Of a DNA stretch of 64,000 nucleotides, positions 12,432 to 22,992 are shown piece by piece (position 1 is the stretch's first letter; every line of letters begins with the position of its first letter). A program made the position numbers and the translations under genes. The notes under the pieces were generated by a model. The model worked only from the letters and a program-made list of their open reading frames with translations. It ran no database searches and was not told the DNA's origin. Source of the stretch: Ascoidea asiatica (lineage: Eukaryota; Ascomycota; Saccharomycetes; Ascoideales; Ascoideaceae); NCBI GenBank assembly GCA_001600695.1, contig BCKQ01000006.1, positions 810,327 through 874,326 of the forward strand. The letters run 5' to 3'.

Positions 12432-13823
12432 ACTAAAACCAATCCAATTAAAACTAATGGAGATACCAATAAAAATCTTATTGGAAATTTAAATGGAAAT
12501 GATAAATCTAAATCTTTTAAAAAATCTCCTTTATCTAAGCAAATATCTATGTCTAATGATTCATCTACAAGTCCAACTCCAGAACCAGTAGATTCAACTA
12601 ATTCATCAAACCCACCTTTATCAACTTCTTTAAATAATATTTCCAATAATCCAAATGAAAATGATAATAAAAATGAAAAAGAAGTAAATAAATTTAATGA
12701 TTTTTCAGATATTTCGGAAGATTCAGATTCAGATTCAGATATTAATGAAGATGATTTTCAAGATGCTTTATCAAAAATTCCAACAAATCCATTAATTGAA
12801 GCTAAATATTCACGGCAATTAACTCAACAAACTTTATTAGATTTAAGTTCTAATACATATTATGATGATTTTTGGAAATTTTTAAGAAAAGATTTACCAG
12901 ATAATTTAATTTTAAGATTTTTAAGAGCAAGAAAATGGAATGTTGATAAATGTATTGCAATGATTACTGATACAATTCATTGGAGATCAAAAGAATCAAA
13001 AGTTGAAGAAATTTTAAAAGGTGGAGATTTATTACCTTTAATTAATAATGAAAAAGGTTTTTTAAAAAATTATCAATTATCTAAAGCATTTTTACATGGT
13101 ATTGATAAAAAGGGTAGAATTATTGTTGTTGTTAGACCAAAATTTCATCATTCTTCAGATCAAAATGATACAGAAATGGAAAAATATGTTATTCAAGTTA
13201 TTGAAACTGCAAGATTATTTTTAGAAGAACCAATGGATAGTGCAAGTATAATATTTGATTTAACAGATTTTACAATGAGTAATATGGATTATGCACCTGT
13301 TAAGTTTATGATAAAAGTATTTGAAGCACACTATCCAGAATGTTTAGGAGTTTTATTAATTCATAGAGCACCATGGATATTTGGTGGAATTTGGAGTATT
13401 GTTAAAAGATGGTTAGATCCAGTTGTTGCAAGTAAAATTAATTTTACAAAAGATACAAAAGGATTAAAAAAATTTATTGAAGAAGAAAATATACCAAAAT
13501 ATTTAGGTGGTAAATCAGATTTTGAATTGAAATATATCGAACCAAAATCAAATGAAAATGATTTACAAAAAGATATTATAACAAGAGATAAAATAAATGA
13601 AATTCGAAAAGAAATAATTAGCAAATTTGTATCATGTACAATAGATTGGATTGAAAGTAAAGATGAAGGAGAAAGTTACAAATTTTTACAAGAAAAAATT
13701 AAAATTGGATATGAATTAGGTAATAATTATGTTGAACTAGATCCATATATTAGAGGAAGGATAATTTATGATAGACTTGGACTATTAAAATTGAGAAAAT
13801 ATAAGATTCCAGAGAATTTATAA
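10968..13823 (+). CDS. CSR1: Csr1/Sfh2-like Sec14 (CRAL-TRIO) phosphatidylinositol transfer protein with large low-complexity insert
   Basis: 951 codons, ATG to TAA; S. cerevisiae Csr1 has 408. Residues about 15-50 (FPIPRGTILNLNHDQEI and the following helix) match the start of Csr1-type proteins, so the long Asn/Ser-rich segment (about residues 70-600) is an insert, not an N-terminal extension. It includes a Lys-Asp-Ser repeat of about ten units (near 11396-11472), an acidic segment and a run of 17 AAT codons. The lipid-binding part, about residues 620-880, has LILRFLRARKWNVDKC, LHGIDKKGRIIVVVRPKFH, MDYAPVKFMIKVFEAHYPE, LLIHRAPWIFGGIWSIVKRW and IPKYLGGKSDFEL. The C-terminal helices after it are conserved in the Csr1 branch. 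Members exchange phosphatidylinositol and other lipids between membranes. Subfamily assignment is likely but not certain. Confidence 0.85.
12378..12428 (+). repeat. AAT trinucleotide run, 17 units
   Basis: An uninterrupted run of AAT codons encodes polyasparagine in the CSR1-like gene. Comparable runs lie at 53790-53861 (24 units, GATA factor), 43934-43978 (SKI8), 38755-38793 (Kelch gene), 33205-33240 (RTC1) and 43021-43056 (CENP-B-type gene). Confidence 0.95.
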
Positions 13824-14229
13824 TGTTTTTTTTATTATCTACTATTCAAATTCTATTAATTTTATTGTTATTTATTAAATATTTTATTTTATGTTTTGCT
13901 TTTCGTTTTATTTCAAATTTCTTTTTTTTCCAGTTTTTCTTTCATTTAGGTAATTTTGATTTTCAGTTTAAGATAAATAAAAAAAATTAGGTTCTTCTTG
14001 TTTTTTTTTTTTTTTTTTTTTTCTCAAAATCTCCACTTTATTAATATAACTAATTCAAATGTATTAAAAGGCTTCTTAAAGTTTCAATGATTCAATAATT
14101 TACTAATACTTCTTTGTAGTGTGATTTTTTGTTTTTTTTATAAGTAAAATAAACGTTATATAAAGTTTTTATGAAAAAAATAGGATGAAATGAATGTGAG
14201 ATTAATAAATATCAATTAATAAGGAATTA
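13824..14229. terminator. convergent 3' intergenic region
   Basis: The gap between the stops of the CSR1-like and SNA3/4-like genes. AT-rich with a run of about 18 T at about 14004-14022 on the plus strand. It is likely to hold the 3' ends of both transcripts; no gene is seen. Confidence 0.5.
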
Positions 14230-14937
14230 TTATAATTGAACTTTATGATCACCAGTTGGAGGATTTGAAATTGGATTAGGATTTGAAGAAGAAGAAGCTA
14301 TTGCATCAGTATAAGTTGGAGGTAAAGATACTGAATTTATTGATTGAGCTTGTAAAGTTGAATTTGATTTAAAAGCTTGTGGCACAATAGCAGGACGTCT
14401 ATTTTTATTACTTTTATCATTGTTATTGTTTTGATTTAAAAGATTATCAGGAATATCATTATAACCTTGATTTGGATAATTGTTTTGGTAATCTTGTTGA
14501 TTAATTGATTGATTATTTGATTGAAAATAATTACCACTTGGAGGTTGTTGTTGAATATCTGGAATAGTTGAATCTGGAATTTGTTCATAATTTTGATTAG
14601 ATTGGCTATTAGTATTATGATTATTAAAAGAAGAAGTAATATTATTAATTCTTGAAACTAAAGAATTTGGAGGATCAAAATTTCCTGGAAATTGAATATT
14701 ACTAATATTTTGATTTTCTAAATCATTTTCTGAATTTGAAAAATCAGAAGTTTTATAAATAAACCAAATTGAATGTAAAATTGCAATAAAATATAAACCA
14801 ATTAAACATAAAAATACATTTATTAATAAATGTTTATTCCAAATTGAATTATTAATTCTAACAAATATTACAATTGGAGGCAAAAAAAAGGATAATAAAT
14901 ATAATGGAAGATCTTGATTTTTATAATGAGGAGACAT
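14230..14937 (-). CDS. Sna3/Sna4-like vacuolar-sorted membrane protein (PMP3/UPF0057 family) with PPxY motif
   Basis: I place the start at the ATG at 14937 (MSPHYKNQDL, 235 codons). An in-frame ATG at 14985 would add 16 residues, but the downstream start aligns with the usual beginning of Sna3/Sna4. Two hydrophobic segments follow (LPLYLLSFFLPPIVIFV, and LINVFLCLIGLYFIAILHS), the layout of the PMP3/UPF0057 family. The long Asn/Gln-rich cytosolic tail ends with LPPTYTDA. This is a PPxY motif, which in yeast Sna3/Sna4 binds the Rsp5 ubiquitin ligase and directs the protein to the multivesicular body pathway. It is longer than yeast Sna3 (133) because of the tail. The family is clear; which Sna paralogue is not. 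Confidence 0.82.
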   Translation of the reverse strand: MSPHYKNQDLPLYLLSFFLPPIVIFVRINNSIWNKHLLINVFLCLIGLYFIAILHSIWFIYKTSDFSNSENDLENQNISNIQFPGNFDPPNSLVSRINNITSSFNNHNTNSQSNQNYEQIPDSTIPDIQQQPPSGNYFQSNNQSINQQDYQNNYPNQGYNDIPDNLLNQNNNNDKSNKNRRPAIVPQAFKSNSTLQAQSINSVSLPPTYTDAIASSSSNPNPISNPPTGDHKVQL

Positions 14938-15936
14938 CTTTTTAAGTAAGATTATTGTAACCGCAATGAATAGATAAAATATCATGAAATAAGGTACCTA
15001 GAAAGAAATATAAATGTAGTTCAACTTAACTGATTAATTGAAGTAAGAGATTATTAGAATATAATTGAATTTATATAATTGTTTAGGATTATTTGTATTT
15101 ATATTTATACTCTTAATAGTTATTTATTTATTACATTTATTCTTCTATTGTAGTCTCTCAGAATTGAATGTATTAAAAACATTGACGAGATAAATATCAC
15201 CATCTGCACAGTGTGTGTAGTAACTGCACTAATGATACTGCGCAAAGACATGTCACTAAGGAGCACCACCTCCAGCACCGCCGCACCACCGCACCGCCAC
15301 AGAAGTGCCTTTATGTGACCGGTTTGTGATCCGTCTTTTGTTTATTATTCCGTGGACCAGTCTCCGCATGGCATCCGGTAGGCCTTCTTCATCGGTTTGC
15401 CGTCGGATTTGCAAAAAAGACACCATTTGTGTGGGTCGCCTTCTTATATGGAATTACCTACCATTTTGGGTCTGATAATAGGTATTCCGGATAGCACAGA
15501 TCCGGTATCTCTTGCTTTTCTGGAATTCTGAGCTTTCTGTTTGTGATTGTGATGATTGTGGTGGTTTTGGTGAGTGAATAGATTTTTCAGGTCATTTTTC
15601 TGTTTGTTCAGCAAAATCATCTTCTTCTACTTCTTTTCCTTCTTCTCTTTTTTTTGTTTCCCCATTTGCAGTCTTTCTCTTCAACTATTCATATAATTAT
15701 TGTTCTGGTTATTCTGTTACCGATTCCCTTTCTATTGTTTTCCTTATTACTCCCACATGTTCAAACTACCGGTACTAAATTAACCTAAATTTATCCAGAG
15801 CTTTATTTATATTAAACGAAATTATTCTATTCAGGTTTTTATATATTTCAAACATTTTCATCTAATTCTTTTTATCTATTTTTTTGTCCTCTCATTTTCA
15901 TTATCATAAAACTTATTTAAATATCATATAAAAAAC
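14938..15936. promoter_or_regulatory. divergent promoter region SNA3/4-like / ATG22
   Basis: No gene supported. About 15180-15560 is strikingly GC-richer than the surrounding genes, with CACC/CCGC-rich words around 15265-15305 and TTATGTGACC at about 15311. The ATG22 side (15600-15930) is a pyrimidine-rich leader on the plus strand. Confidence 0.55.
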
Positions 15937-17727
15937 ATGTCTTCAAATTCAATTGATGAAACTTCTCCTCTTTTAGCAGTTCCAAAAACAAATAATAATA
16001 TACAAAATAACTTAAATGACAATATAAGTGATAACAATAACATTAATAGTACTAATGATGATGACGATGATATAAACTGTAATCCAACAACTTTAAAAGA
16101 AATACTAGGTTGGTGTCTTTATGGATGGGCTGCTGAACCATTTATTGTAAGTGCTGTTGCAACTTATGTACCTCTATTACTTGAACAATTTGCAAGAGAT
16201 AATGGTGTTTTATCAAATAATCATCTGATAAAGTGTAATAATGATAATAATCCTGATCCAAATCCTATTCCATTTCCTCCAATTGATAATAATAATCTAT
16301 TCCAAGTAAATAGTTCTCAACAATGTGTTATAAAAATTTTTAATCATTATATCGATACTTCTTCATTTCCACTTTATACATTTTCATTCTCAGTATTCAT
16401 ACAAACTTTAACAGTAATTTCAATAACTGGATTTGCTGATAAAGGTAATCATAAAAAATTCTTATTAGTTTTAAATGGTTTCATAGGCTCAATTTCAACA
16501 ATTTTATTTTATTTCCTAAACTCAAAACATTTTTTTTTACCTGCATTTTATTGTATTATTGCAAATTCTTCTTTTGGCGTTGTTAATGTTTGTGGTAATT
16601 CAATTTTACCAATTTTAGTTTCAAATTATAAATCAATTTTAAATTTAAATAAACATTTAAATAATTTTAGTTTATATAATAATTTATCTTTTAAACAAAG
16701 AATTAAGCTTGAAGAAAATTTGATTTTGGAAAAAGGTTTAGTTTCTTCTAAAATTTCTGGTTTGGGTAATGGTTTAGGTTATCTTGCTGCTTTTATTGTA
16801 CAATTGATTACAATATATATTGTTATACAGTCAAAGTCAAACACAAATTCAAACTCAATCTTCAATTCAATATCTAATTCAAATTCAACCCCAATACAAA
16901 ATGCTCTATTATTTATTGGTTTATGGTGGTTTGTTTTTCAATTTCCAATAATTTTCTTATTAAAAGCAAGAAATTCTTCAATTAATGAACCTAATAATTC
17001 AAATAATAATAAAAAAGAAAAGATTTCTGATTATGTTTTACTTGGTTGGAAAAATTTATTTAATACTTTTAAAAAAATTAAGTACTTAAAAGATGTTTGT
17101 ATTTTTTTAATAGGTTGGTTCATAACAAGTGATTCAATTACAACTATAAATTCTGCAGCTATTTTATTTTCAAAAACTGAGTTGAATATGAAAACTCCGG
17201 AATTAGCTATAATTGGTATGCTTGCAATATTTTCTGCAATTTTTGCAACTATTTTAGTACCTAATGTTATTCAACCTTATTTCAATTTAAATTTAAAAAA
17301 AACTTTATTATTAATTATAATTTGGTCTTCTGTTATACCTTTTTATGGAATTTTAGGTTTTTATTTTAATAAATTTGGTTTACAACATAAAAGTGAAATG
17401 TATTTATTAGCTATATGGTATGGAATTTCTCTTGGAGGTTTATCAACTGTTTCAAGATCTTTATATTCTTTATTAATTCCTAGAGGTAAAGAATCTTTAT
17501 TTTTTGCTTTATTTGCTGTAACTGATAAAGGTAGTTCTATTATTGGTCCTCTTTTAAGTGGTTTAATTACTGATAAAACTCATAATATAAGATATTGCTT
17601 TTGGTTATTATGGATTTTATTAATTATTAGTTTACCTATATTTAATATGTTAAATCTTGAAAGAGGTAAAAGAGAAGCATCGGAGTTTGAGGATGAAGAA
17701 CTCATTCATGAAGAAACTGATAACTAA
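15937..17727 (+). CDS. ATG22: Atg22 vacuolar amino-acid effluxer
   Basis: 596 codons, ATG to TAA. After a hydrophilic head (ETSPLLAVPK, a vacuole-sorting-like acidic/leucine stretch) comes LGWCLYGWAAEPFIVSAVAT, the characteristic first membrane segment of Atg22. The remaining segments (about ten more) include GLGNGLGYLAAFIVQLI, LFIGLWWFVFQFPIIFLL, FLIGWFITSDSITTINSAAI, LGGLSTVSRSLYSLLIPRG and DKGSSIIGPLLSGLITDKT. The family belongs to the major facilitator fold and exports leucine and other amino acids from the vacuole after autophagic breakdown. Loops carry small Asn-rich inserts. Full length and intact. Confidence 0.94.
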   Translation: MSSNSIDETSPLLAVPKTNNNIQNNLNDNISDNNNINSTNDDDDDINCNPTTLKEILGWCLYGWAAEPFIVSAVATYVPLLLEQFARDNGVLSNNHLIKCNNDNNPDPNPIPFPPIDNNNLFQVNSSQQCVIKIFNHYIDTSSFPLYTFSFSVFIQTLTVISITGFADKGNHKKFLLVLNGFIGSISTILFYFLNSKHFFLPAFYCIIANSSFGVVNVCGNSILPILVSNYKSILNLNKHLNNFSLYNNLSFKQRIKLEENLILEKGLVSSKISGLGNGLGYLAAFIVQLITIYIVIQSKSNTNSNSIFNSISNSNSTPIQNALLFIGLWWFVFQFPIIFLLKARNSSINEPNNSNNNKKEKISDYVLLGWKNLFNTFKKIKYLKDVCIFLIGWFITSDSITTINSAAILFSKTELNMKTPELAIIGMLAIFSAIFATILVPNVIQPYFNLNLKKTLLLIIIWSSVIPFYGILGFYFNKFGLQHKSEMYLLAIWYGISLGGLSTVSRSLYSLLIPRGKESLFFALFAVTDKGSSIIGPLLSGLITDKTHNIRYCFWLLWILLIISLPIFNMLNLERGKREASEFEDEELIHEETDN

Positions 17728-18191
17728 TTTTATAAACAAAAAATAAAAATAATATAAACAAAAATAAATCTTAAAATTAACATTTGAAAATTTCTATTAT
17801 TGTCTTTTCTATTAAACCAATTTTATAAGATTTGTAGAACTACAGATAACAATAGTATTTGAAAAACTTCAAAGTTTACAAAACACAAATAAAACTTAAA
17901 GTATTTATTTTAATCTCTTTAGAAGCTTTAGGTATCATTTTTAAAATTTTACTATAAAATTGAAGAATCTCTTTTTATTGAGAACTGTATTATTGGAAAC
18001 TATTTAATATATAACCAAAAAAGAACTAATAAAAATATGATTAGAAATTTAATAAAAGATGAAATGCGAAATAAATTATAGTGCACAAATAACTTAGAAT
18101 TGAAAGTTTGAGGGGTAAATGATGAGAAAAGATAAAAAGAAATATAATAATTAGAAAAATAATTTTGAAAAAATTTAAGTATTGAATATAC
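17728..18191. terminator. convergent 3' intergenic region
   Basis: AT-rich gap between the ATG22 and permease stops. I see no gene; short open frames here have no resemblance to anything. Confidence 0.45.
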
Positions 18192-19841
18192 TTAAACCAT
18201 CCATTGCCAGACTTTTTCAAATACATTCTTTGGAACTGGTATTACTGCAGCAGCAGATTCAGCTTCAATTTTATCTAAACCTGAAATAACATCAATTTCT
18301 TCAACTGGAATACAAAGTCTTGTTCTGTAAATAACTTTGTGACCTAAATATAAGAGGAAAAAGATTGGTAAAGTAATATAAGCTGCAACGAAATCAGAAC
18401 CATTAAAATCAAAGAAGACTGCATAACCATTAGTAATAGAAACAAGACCAATAAAACCAATCATAAAATAAGTACTGTATGGTTGTAATGGAGTTCTAAA
18501 AGTACATCTATCCCATAAATCATTGTAAAACATTGCTTTTCTCCATCTTAAATAAGTAATACCAATAATAATCCAACCAATAAAACCGGAAATGGTACAA
18601 ATATTTGAAAACCAAGTGAAAACATCTGCAGATGAAGATGAAACATTTAAGTAAGCAATACAACTAATTAAAGAAGAAAGACCAACAGAATAGTATGGAA
18701 CACCCCATCTATTACATTTGGCAAAAAGTTTTGGAGCTAAACCTTCATTGGCTAAACCCATTAAATTTCTTGAAGAAGCATAAAGATAAGAATTACCAGA
18801 ACTCCATGCAGATGTTAAAATAACAGCATTTACAATATGATTTAAAACTTTAATACCAGCATTTTGAATACCGATAACAAATGGAGAAGCAGCGGCACCT
18901 CCTGAACCATTATTAATAGCACTTAATAATCTATCATCATTATAACCTACAATAACACCAATAATAATTGAACCACAAACGTAAAAGAAAATAATTCTGT
19001 AAACGAATCTATTAGTTGCTTTAGCAAGATTTCTTCTTGGATTTTCAGTTTCACCAGCTGCAGTTGTAATTAATTCAGGACCTAAAATAAATGCAAAACC
19101 AGATTTAATTACAGAAGTCCAAACAGCTAAAAATTTACCAGTATTACCAGAAACTAAATGTTCATTAAATGCACCAGGATTTTTCCAGAAATGGAAACCT
19201 TGAACACCATGTTGAGCAGGAGCACCACCGAAGAAAATAACAATACCAGTTATAATTAAACCAATAATACAAATAATTTTAAGAGATGCAAACCAAAATT
19301 CAGTTTCACCATAAAATTGAACAGGTAAGAAATTTAATAAAGTTACAACAATTAAAAGAACTGTGATCCAAACAGCAATATTAACATCATCAATCCAATA
19401 ATTTATAACAATACCACCAGCACAAAGTTCCGTAGGAACTAAAATAACATAAGCATAATAATAATTCCAACCACAAGCAAAACCAAGAGATTCATCGACA
19501 TATCTTGTAACAAATTGAGAAATAGAAACACCACGAAGACACATAAAACAAGTCATTTCACCTAATGCATTCATAACAAAATATATAATAAAAGATAATA
19601 TTAAATAACCAGTTAATAAAGCAGCTGGACCACCAGCTACAAGAGCAGTACCAGAACCGATAAATAAACCAGTACCAATACAACCACCTAAAGCAATAAG
19701 TTGAACATGTCTTGATTTTAAACCTCTTTTAACACCGGCTTCATGAATACCACCACCTATTGATACTTCATCACCTTGAAGAACATCAACAACTGGTTGT
19801 TTTTCCATATCTTTGGAACTATTTATTGAATTTGAAGACAT
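18192..19841 (-). CDS. amino-acid permease (YAT/AAP family), proline-permease-like
   Basis: 549 codons, ATG at 19841. The cytosolic N-terminus ends in VKRGLKSRHVQLIALGGCIG, followed by TGLFIGSG, the signature first transmembrane segment of fungal amino-acid permeases. About 12 membrane segments follow, including NALGEMTCFMCLRGVSISQF, FVTRYVDESLGFACGWNYYY, KSGFAFILGPELITTAAGE and the TENPRRNLAKA family motif. It imports amino acids across the plasma membrane by proton symport. The wording of the third and sixth segments looks closest to Put4/proline and INDA1-type permeases, but substrate cannot be read from the sequence. This is one of the most codon-regular genes in the window with little low-complexity sequence. 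Its upstream side is the 7.6-kb gene-poor region. Confidence 0.9.
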   Translation of the reverse strand: MSSNSINSSKDMEKQPVVDVLQGDEVSIGGGIHEAGVKRGLKSRHVQLIALGGCIGTGLFIGSGTALVAGGPAALLTGYLILSFIIYFVMNALGEMTCFMCLRGVSISQFVTRYVDESLGFACGWNYYYAYVILVPTELCAGGIVINYWIDDVNIAVWITVLLIVVTLLNFLPVQFYGETEFWFASLKIICIIGLIITGIVIFFGGAPAQHGVQGFHFWKNPGAFNEHLVSGNTGKFLAVWTSVIKSGFAFILGPELITTAAGETENPRRNLAKATNRFVYRIIFFYVCGSIIIGVIVGYNDDRLLSAINNGSGGAAASPFVIGIQNAGIKVLNHIVNAVILTSAWSSGNSYLYASSRNLMGLANEGLAPKLFAKCNRWGVPYYSVGLSSLISCIAYLNVSSSSADVFTWFSNICTISGFIGWIIIGITYLRWRKAMFYNDLWDRCTFRTPLQPYSTYFMIGFIGLVSITNGYAVFFDFNGSDFVAAYITLPIFFLLYLGHKVIYRTRLCIPVEEIDVISGLDKIEAESAAAVIPVPKNVFEKVWQWMV

Positions 19842-22800
19842 TTTTTTCTTCTTTTATTATTCTTTTATTTTCCTTTTTCTTTTTTTATTCAATGGAACTT
19901 TTTAATAATTAATTAATGATTATATTAGATAATCTCTATATTGGGATAATAATTATAAATATTTGATAGAAATATAAATATTAATATAATTATAGATATA
20001 GATATAAATAATAATGAATATGATAATGGATGAATTAAGAAATAAATATTAGAATAATAAAATAACAATTATAAAAATAAAAAAGAAGAAGAATTCGAAG
20101 AATATAAATAGTGATGAGCAATGGAATTATGATTTCATTTATTGATCGTTTCAGTAAGTGAATAATTAGATAGATAGATAAATGGATAATGATAGATAGA
20201 TAGATAAAAGAAGATTAAGTTTATAGTACATTATTGTAAATAAGTAATAGAGCTGAATAATTTTCTTTTTCTTTTGAATGCATAGTAAGTTAGTATTAAC
20301 TCTGTATTAAGTTAATAGTTAATAGTTAAAATTGAAAAATTTTGTAAAGATTATGAAATTATTTCTTTATCTCAGGTTAATGAAAGTCTTGCGTAGGCGT
20401 TTTTTGTTTCTTTTGCTTTGAATTAACTGAATTGAGTAAACAAAATTGATTTTTAAGTTTGGAGAAGAAAATTATTTTTTTTTTTCAAAATCATTATCTG
20501 AGAACCTTATTTGGCAGGGAGTAACAATTGCTATGGTTACAAGAAGTTCCCTGTAAATTTGAGATTTTATGAGGTATTTATGCGGCTTTTCCCTGATAGC
20601 CAGATATCGTTAACATTGGTGTTATATCACTATGGAGATGTGGATTATCTGCTATGTTTTCTATGTCTGGAAGAGAACAGGGAATAGGGAACACAAAGAA
20701 CAAAGATCAGTCAAAAGGAAGTTATCATTTGTTTTCTGAAATACAGTAGTACTACTGTATTTATTACTGGTGACTTTAACAGCTTTTTAGAATTCTTCTG
20801 ATTTTAGAAGTTGAATATATTGCTGGATTAAAAGGCTTGGTGATACTCTGACAAGCTTGTCAATTAGCAAGCTTGTCTTGGGCTTGCTTTGAGCTTGTCT
20901 TAGCGAGGCCGGAATAAAGTTTTTAGTGCGGACCCAAAAAATAGACACGCAGGATCCTGCAGCTTGGTTTCTACTAGCGGCGACCTGCAGAACCTTAATT
21001 TACATGCCCTATTTTCAGAAACTGTGCCCTAGTGAGTTGATATTACTTTATAGTGACAATAAAATCAATATTATTAATAAATATATTTATATTTCTAATG
21101 GAATATATTGTTATTAAATTCATAAATTTTTGAAATGAATAATAAAAGAGAAAATTAAGTTATTGGATAGTGGAGAAAAAAGAAGAAAATATTTAGATTA
21201 TCAAATACGAGAAAGAAATTAATTGCCTTTTTGCTTTTTTGATCTGTATTTAAATTTTTAATTGAATTTAAAATTTTAGAAACATAGCAACATAAAAATC
21301 AAACAATTTAACAATTTAACAATATGATGATGACCTCAATTTAGAATAATATTGAATAAATTATCAAAGTATTTTGTCATTCCTCCATTGATTCAAAATG
21401 ACAGTGACATAAATGTTATAACTGATTGAATTTTAAAGGAAAACAGACCACAAAATAATATTATTGAAATGGAATATTACTCAATTAATAATTACGATTA
21501 AACGGTATTCGAATTCCTAGATCTAAATCAGCTAAGGTTTCACTAATAATATTTTTTTTTTCAACCTATTATTATTCATAATATTTTTTGAAAAACTCCT
21601 TTGATTTTTAGTAATTAGATTTCCGGAAGTTTGAAAATATTATATTTTTTTTCAATTCTATCTAAGTTATAAACAATTATCAAACTGCAGGGTTCTAGCT
21701 AATATTTTTTTATGTTTAATTCTTTTTAACCCAAAATAAAAATTGCAAAAAACGCATAACCAAAAAAGGAAATTTTCAATAAGAAATTTTCTATATTAGT
21801 TTTTTTAAATATTTTCAAATAACATTCATGATATTCATAAAAAGATCATCTTCAGATATTCTAGAAAACTTGTAAGTCAAAGAACCGTATATGAGCTCAA
21901 ATTAATTAGTTATCTTGCAATTAAAGCCTTAAATTTACTTCGAGTTAATAAAATTTATACCCGGGGTTCGCAATCCGTTCAAAATTAGGCTAGCAAAAAG
22001 CTAGCAGAAACATTTATTTATCAAAGGACGTTACTCTAAGTCAATCTTCTCTTGAATTTTTACCAGGATTTCTTTTTGGGATATCAATAAATGCACCTTT
22101 ATTTTAAAATTGCTTGATATGACAATAAAGAAGCTTCCTTCAATTGCTTATTAAAAAGCAAACTGAGAAGTATTTTTTATGAAATAAGAAGTTGCTTTAA
22201 TATTTATTATAGGGCTCTAAAAAAGCTCTAGCTCAGGGCTCTTACAGGTTTATATTCGAAGTTGAACAATTCAAAATATGCGCAACTTCGGTGATTTGGA
22301 ACAATTCAAGCCGTGGATTCTCACACCTCCACCGCCATGGAAGGCAGGTTCTGAAGCAGGAAATTACTTTTAACAGCACATTTTTTACGTTACCCGCAAC
22401 AAAGCCGTTGAAAAAAATATTATTAGAGGTATAAATATGTATGTACACTGATTTTTTCTGTTTTCTAAACTTATTTGTGGGTATTGCCCAAGAAGTTGCG
22501 GGAGGCTTCTGAATTGGCTGTACAGATCAAGATATTGCAAATGATGATGATTCGTAATTATATTCCATATAATTAAGAATCAGCTAAAATAAGTAAACAA
22601 TATTTAAAAATAAAAGTAAATGTGTATTTGAGACGTAAATTAAAAGCAAAAACTATGTAGTAGGTTTTTGAATAAAATCTTCCCTCAGAAAGAAAAGAAA
22701 AACTTGAAATTTTTTAGAAGAAAATTTTAAGCTACTTATAGTAAATAAAAAAAACTGAAAAGACAGTAAGGATAAAATAAAAAATTGTAAAGACGGAAAT

Positions 22801-22992
22801 GTGTGAGTCGAAATAAGAACAAAGTATAACTTTTGATAAAAAATAAAATTGCATGTTCTTGCAGAAAGTAAAAAGTAACTTGAAAAAAAATAATATTAGA
22901 AAAAATGCAGGACTGCATTTTTGGTTAGTAAAAAAATATTTAAGAAAACAAATTTAATTTTTAATTGTTTTATTTAACTTGAAATATTTATA
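19842..22992. other. gene-poor region upstream of the permease gene
   Basis: No intact gene. 19842-20340 is an AT-rich promoter-like leader with GATA-type microsatellite (GATAGATAGATA) around 20170-20210. 20490-20710 and 20860-21010 are GC-richer patches. A perfect 24-bp palindrome lies at 20739-20762. The remaining 2 kb is AT-rich with many stops in all frames, and I see no domain traces. Confidence 0.55.
20739..20762. promoter_or_regulatory. perfect 24-bp palindrome with two TACAGTA half-sites
   Basis: Both strands read the same over 24 bases. The centre is AGTACT, and each arm is built on TACAGTA/TACTGTA (20742-20748 and 20753-20759). The same heptamer recurs in other intergenic regions of the window, so this may be a binding site for a dimeric regulator. 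The role is inferred. Confidence 0.6.
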
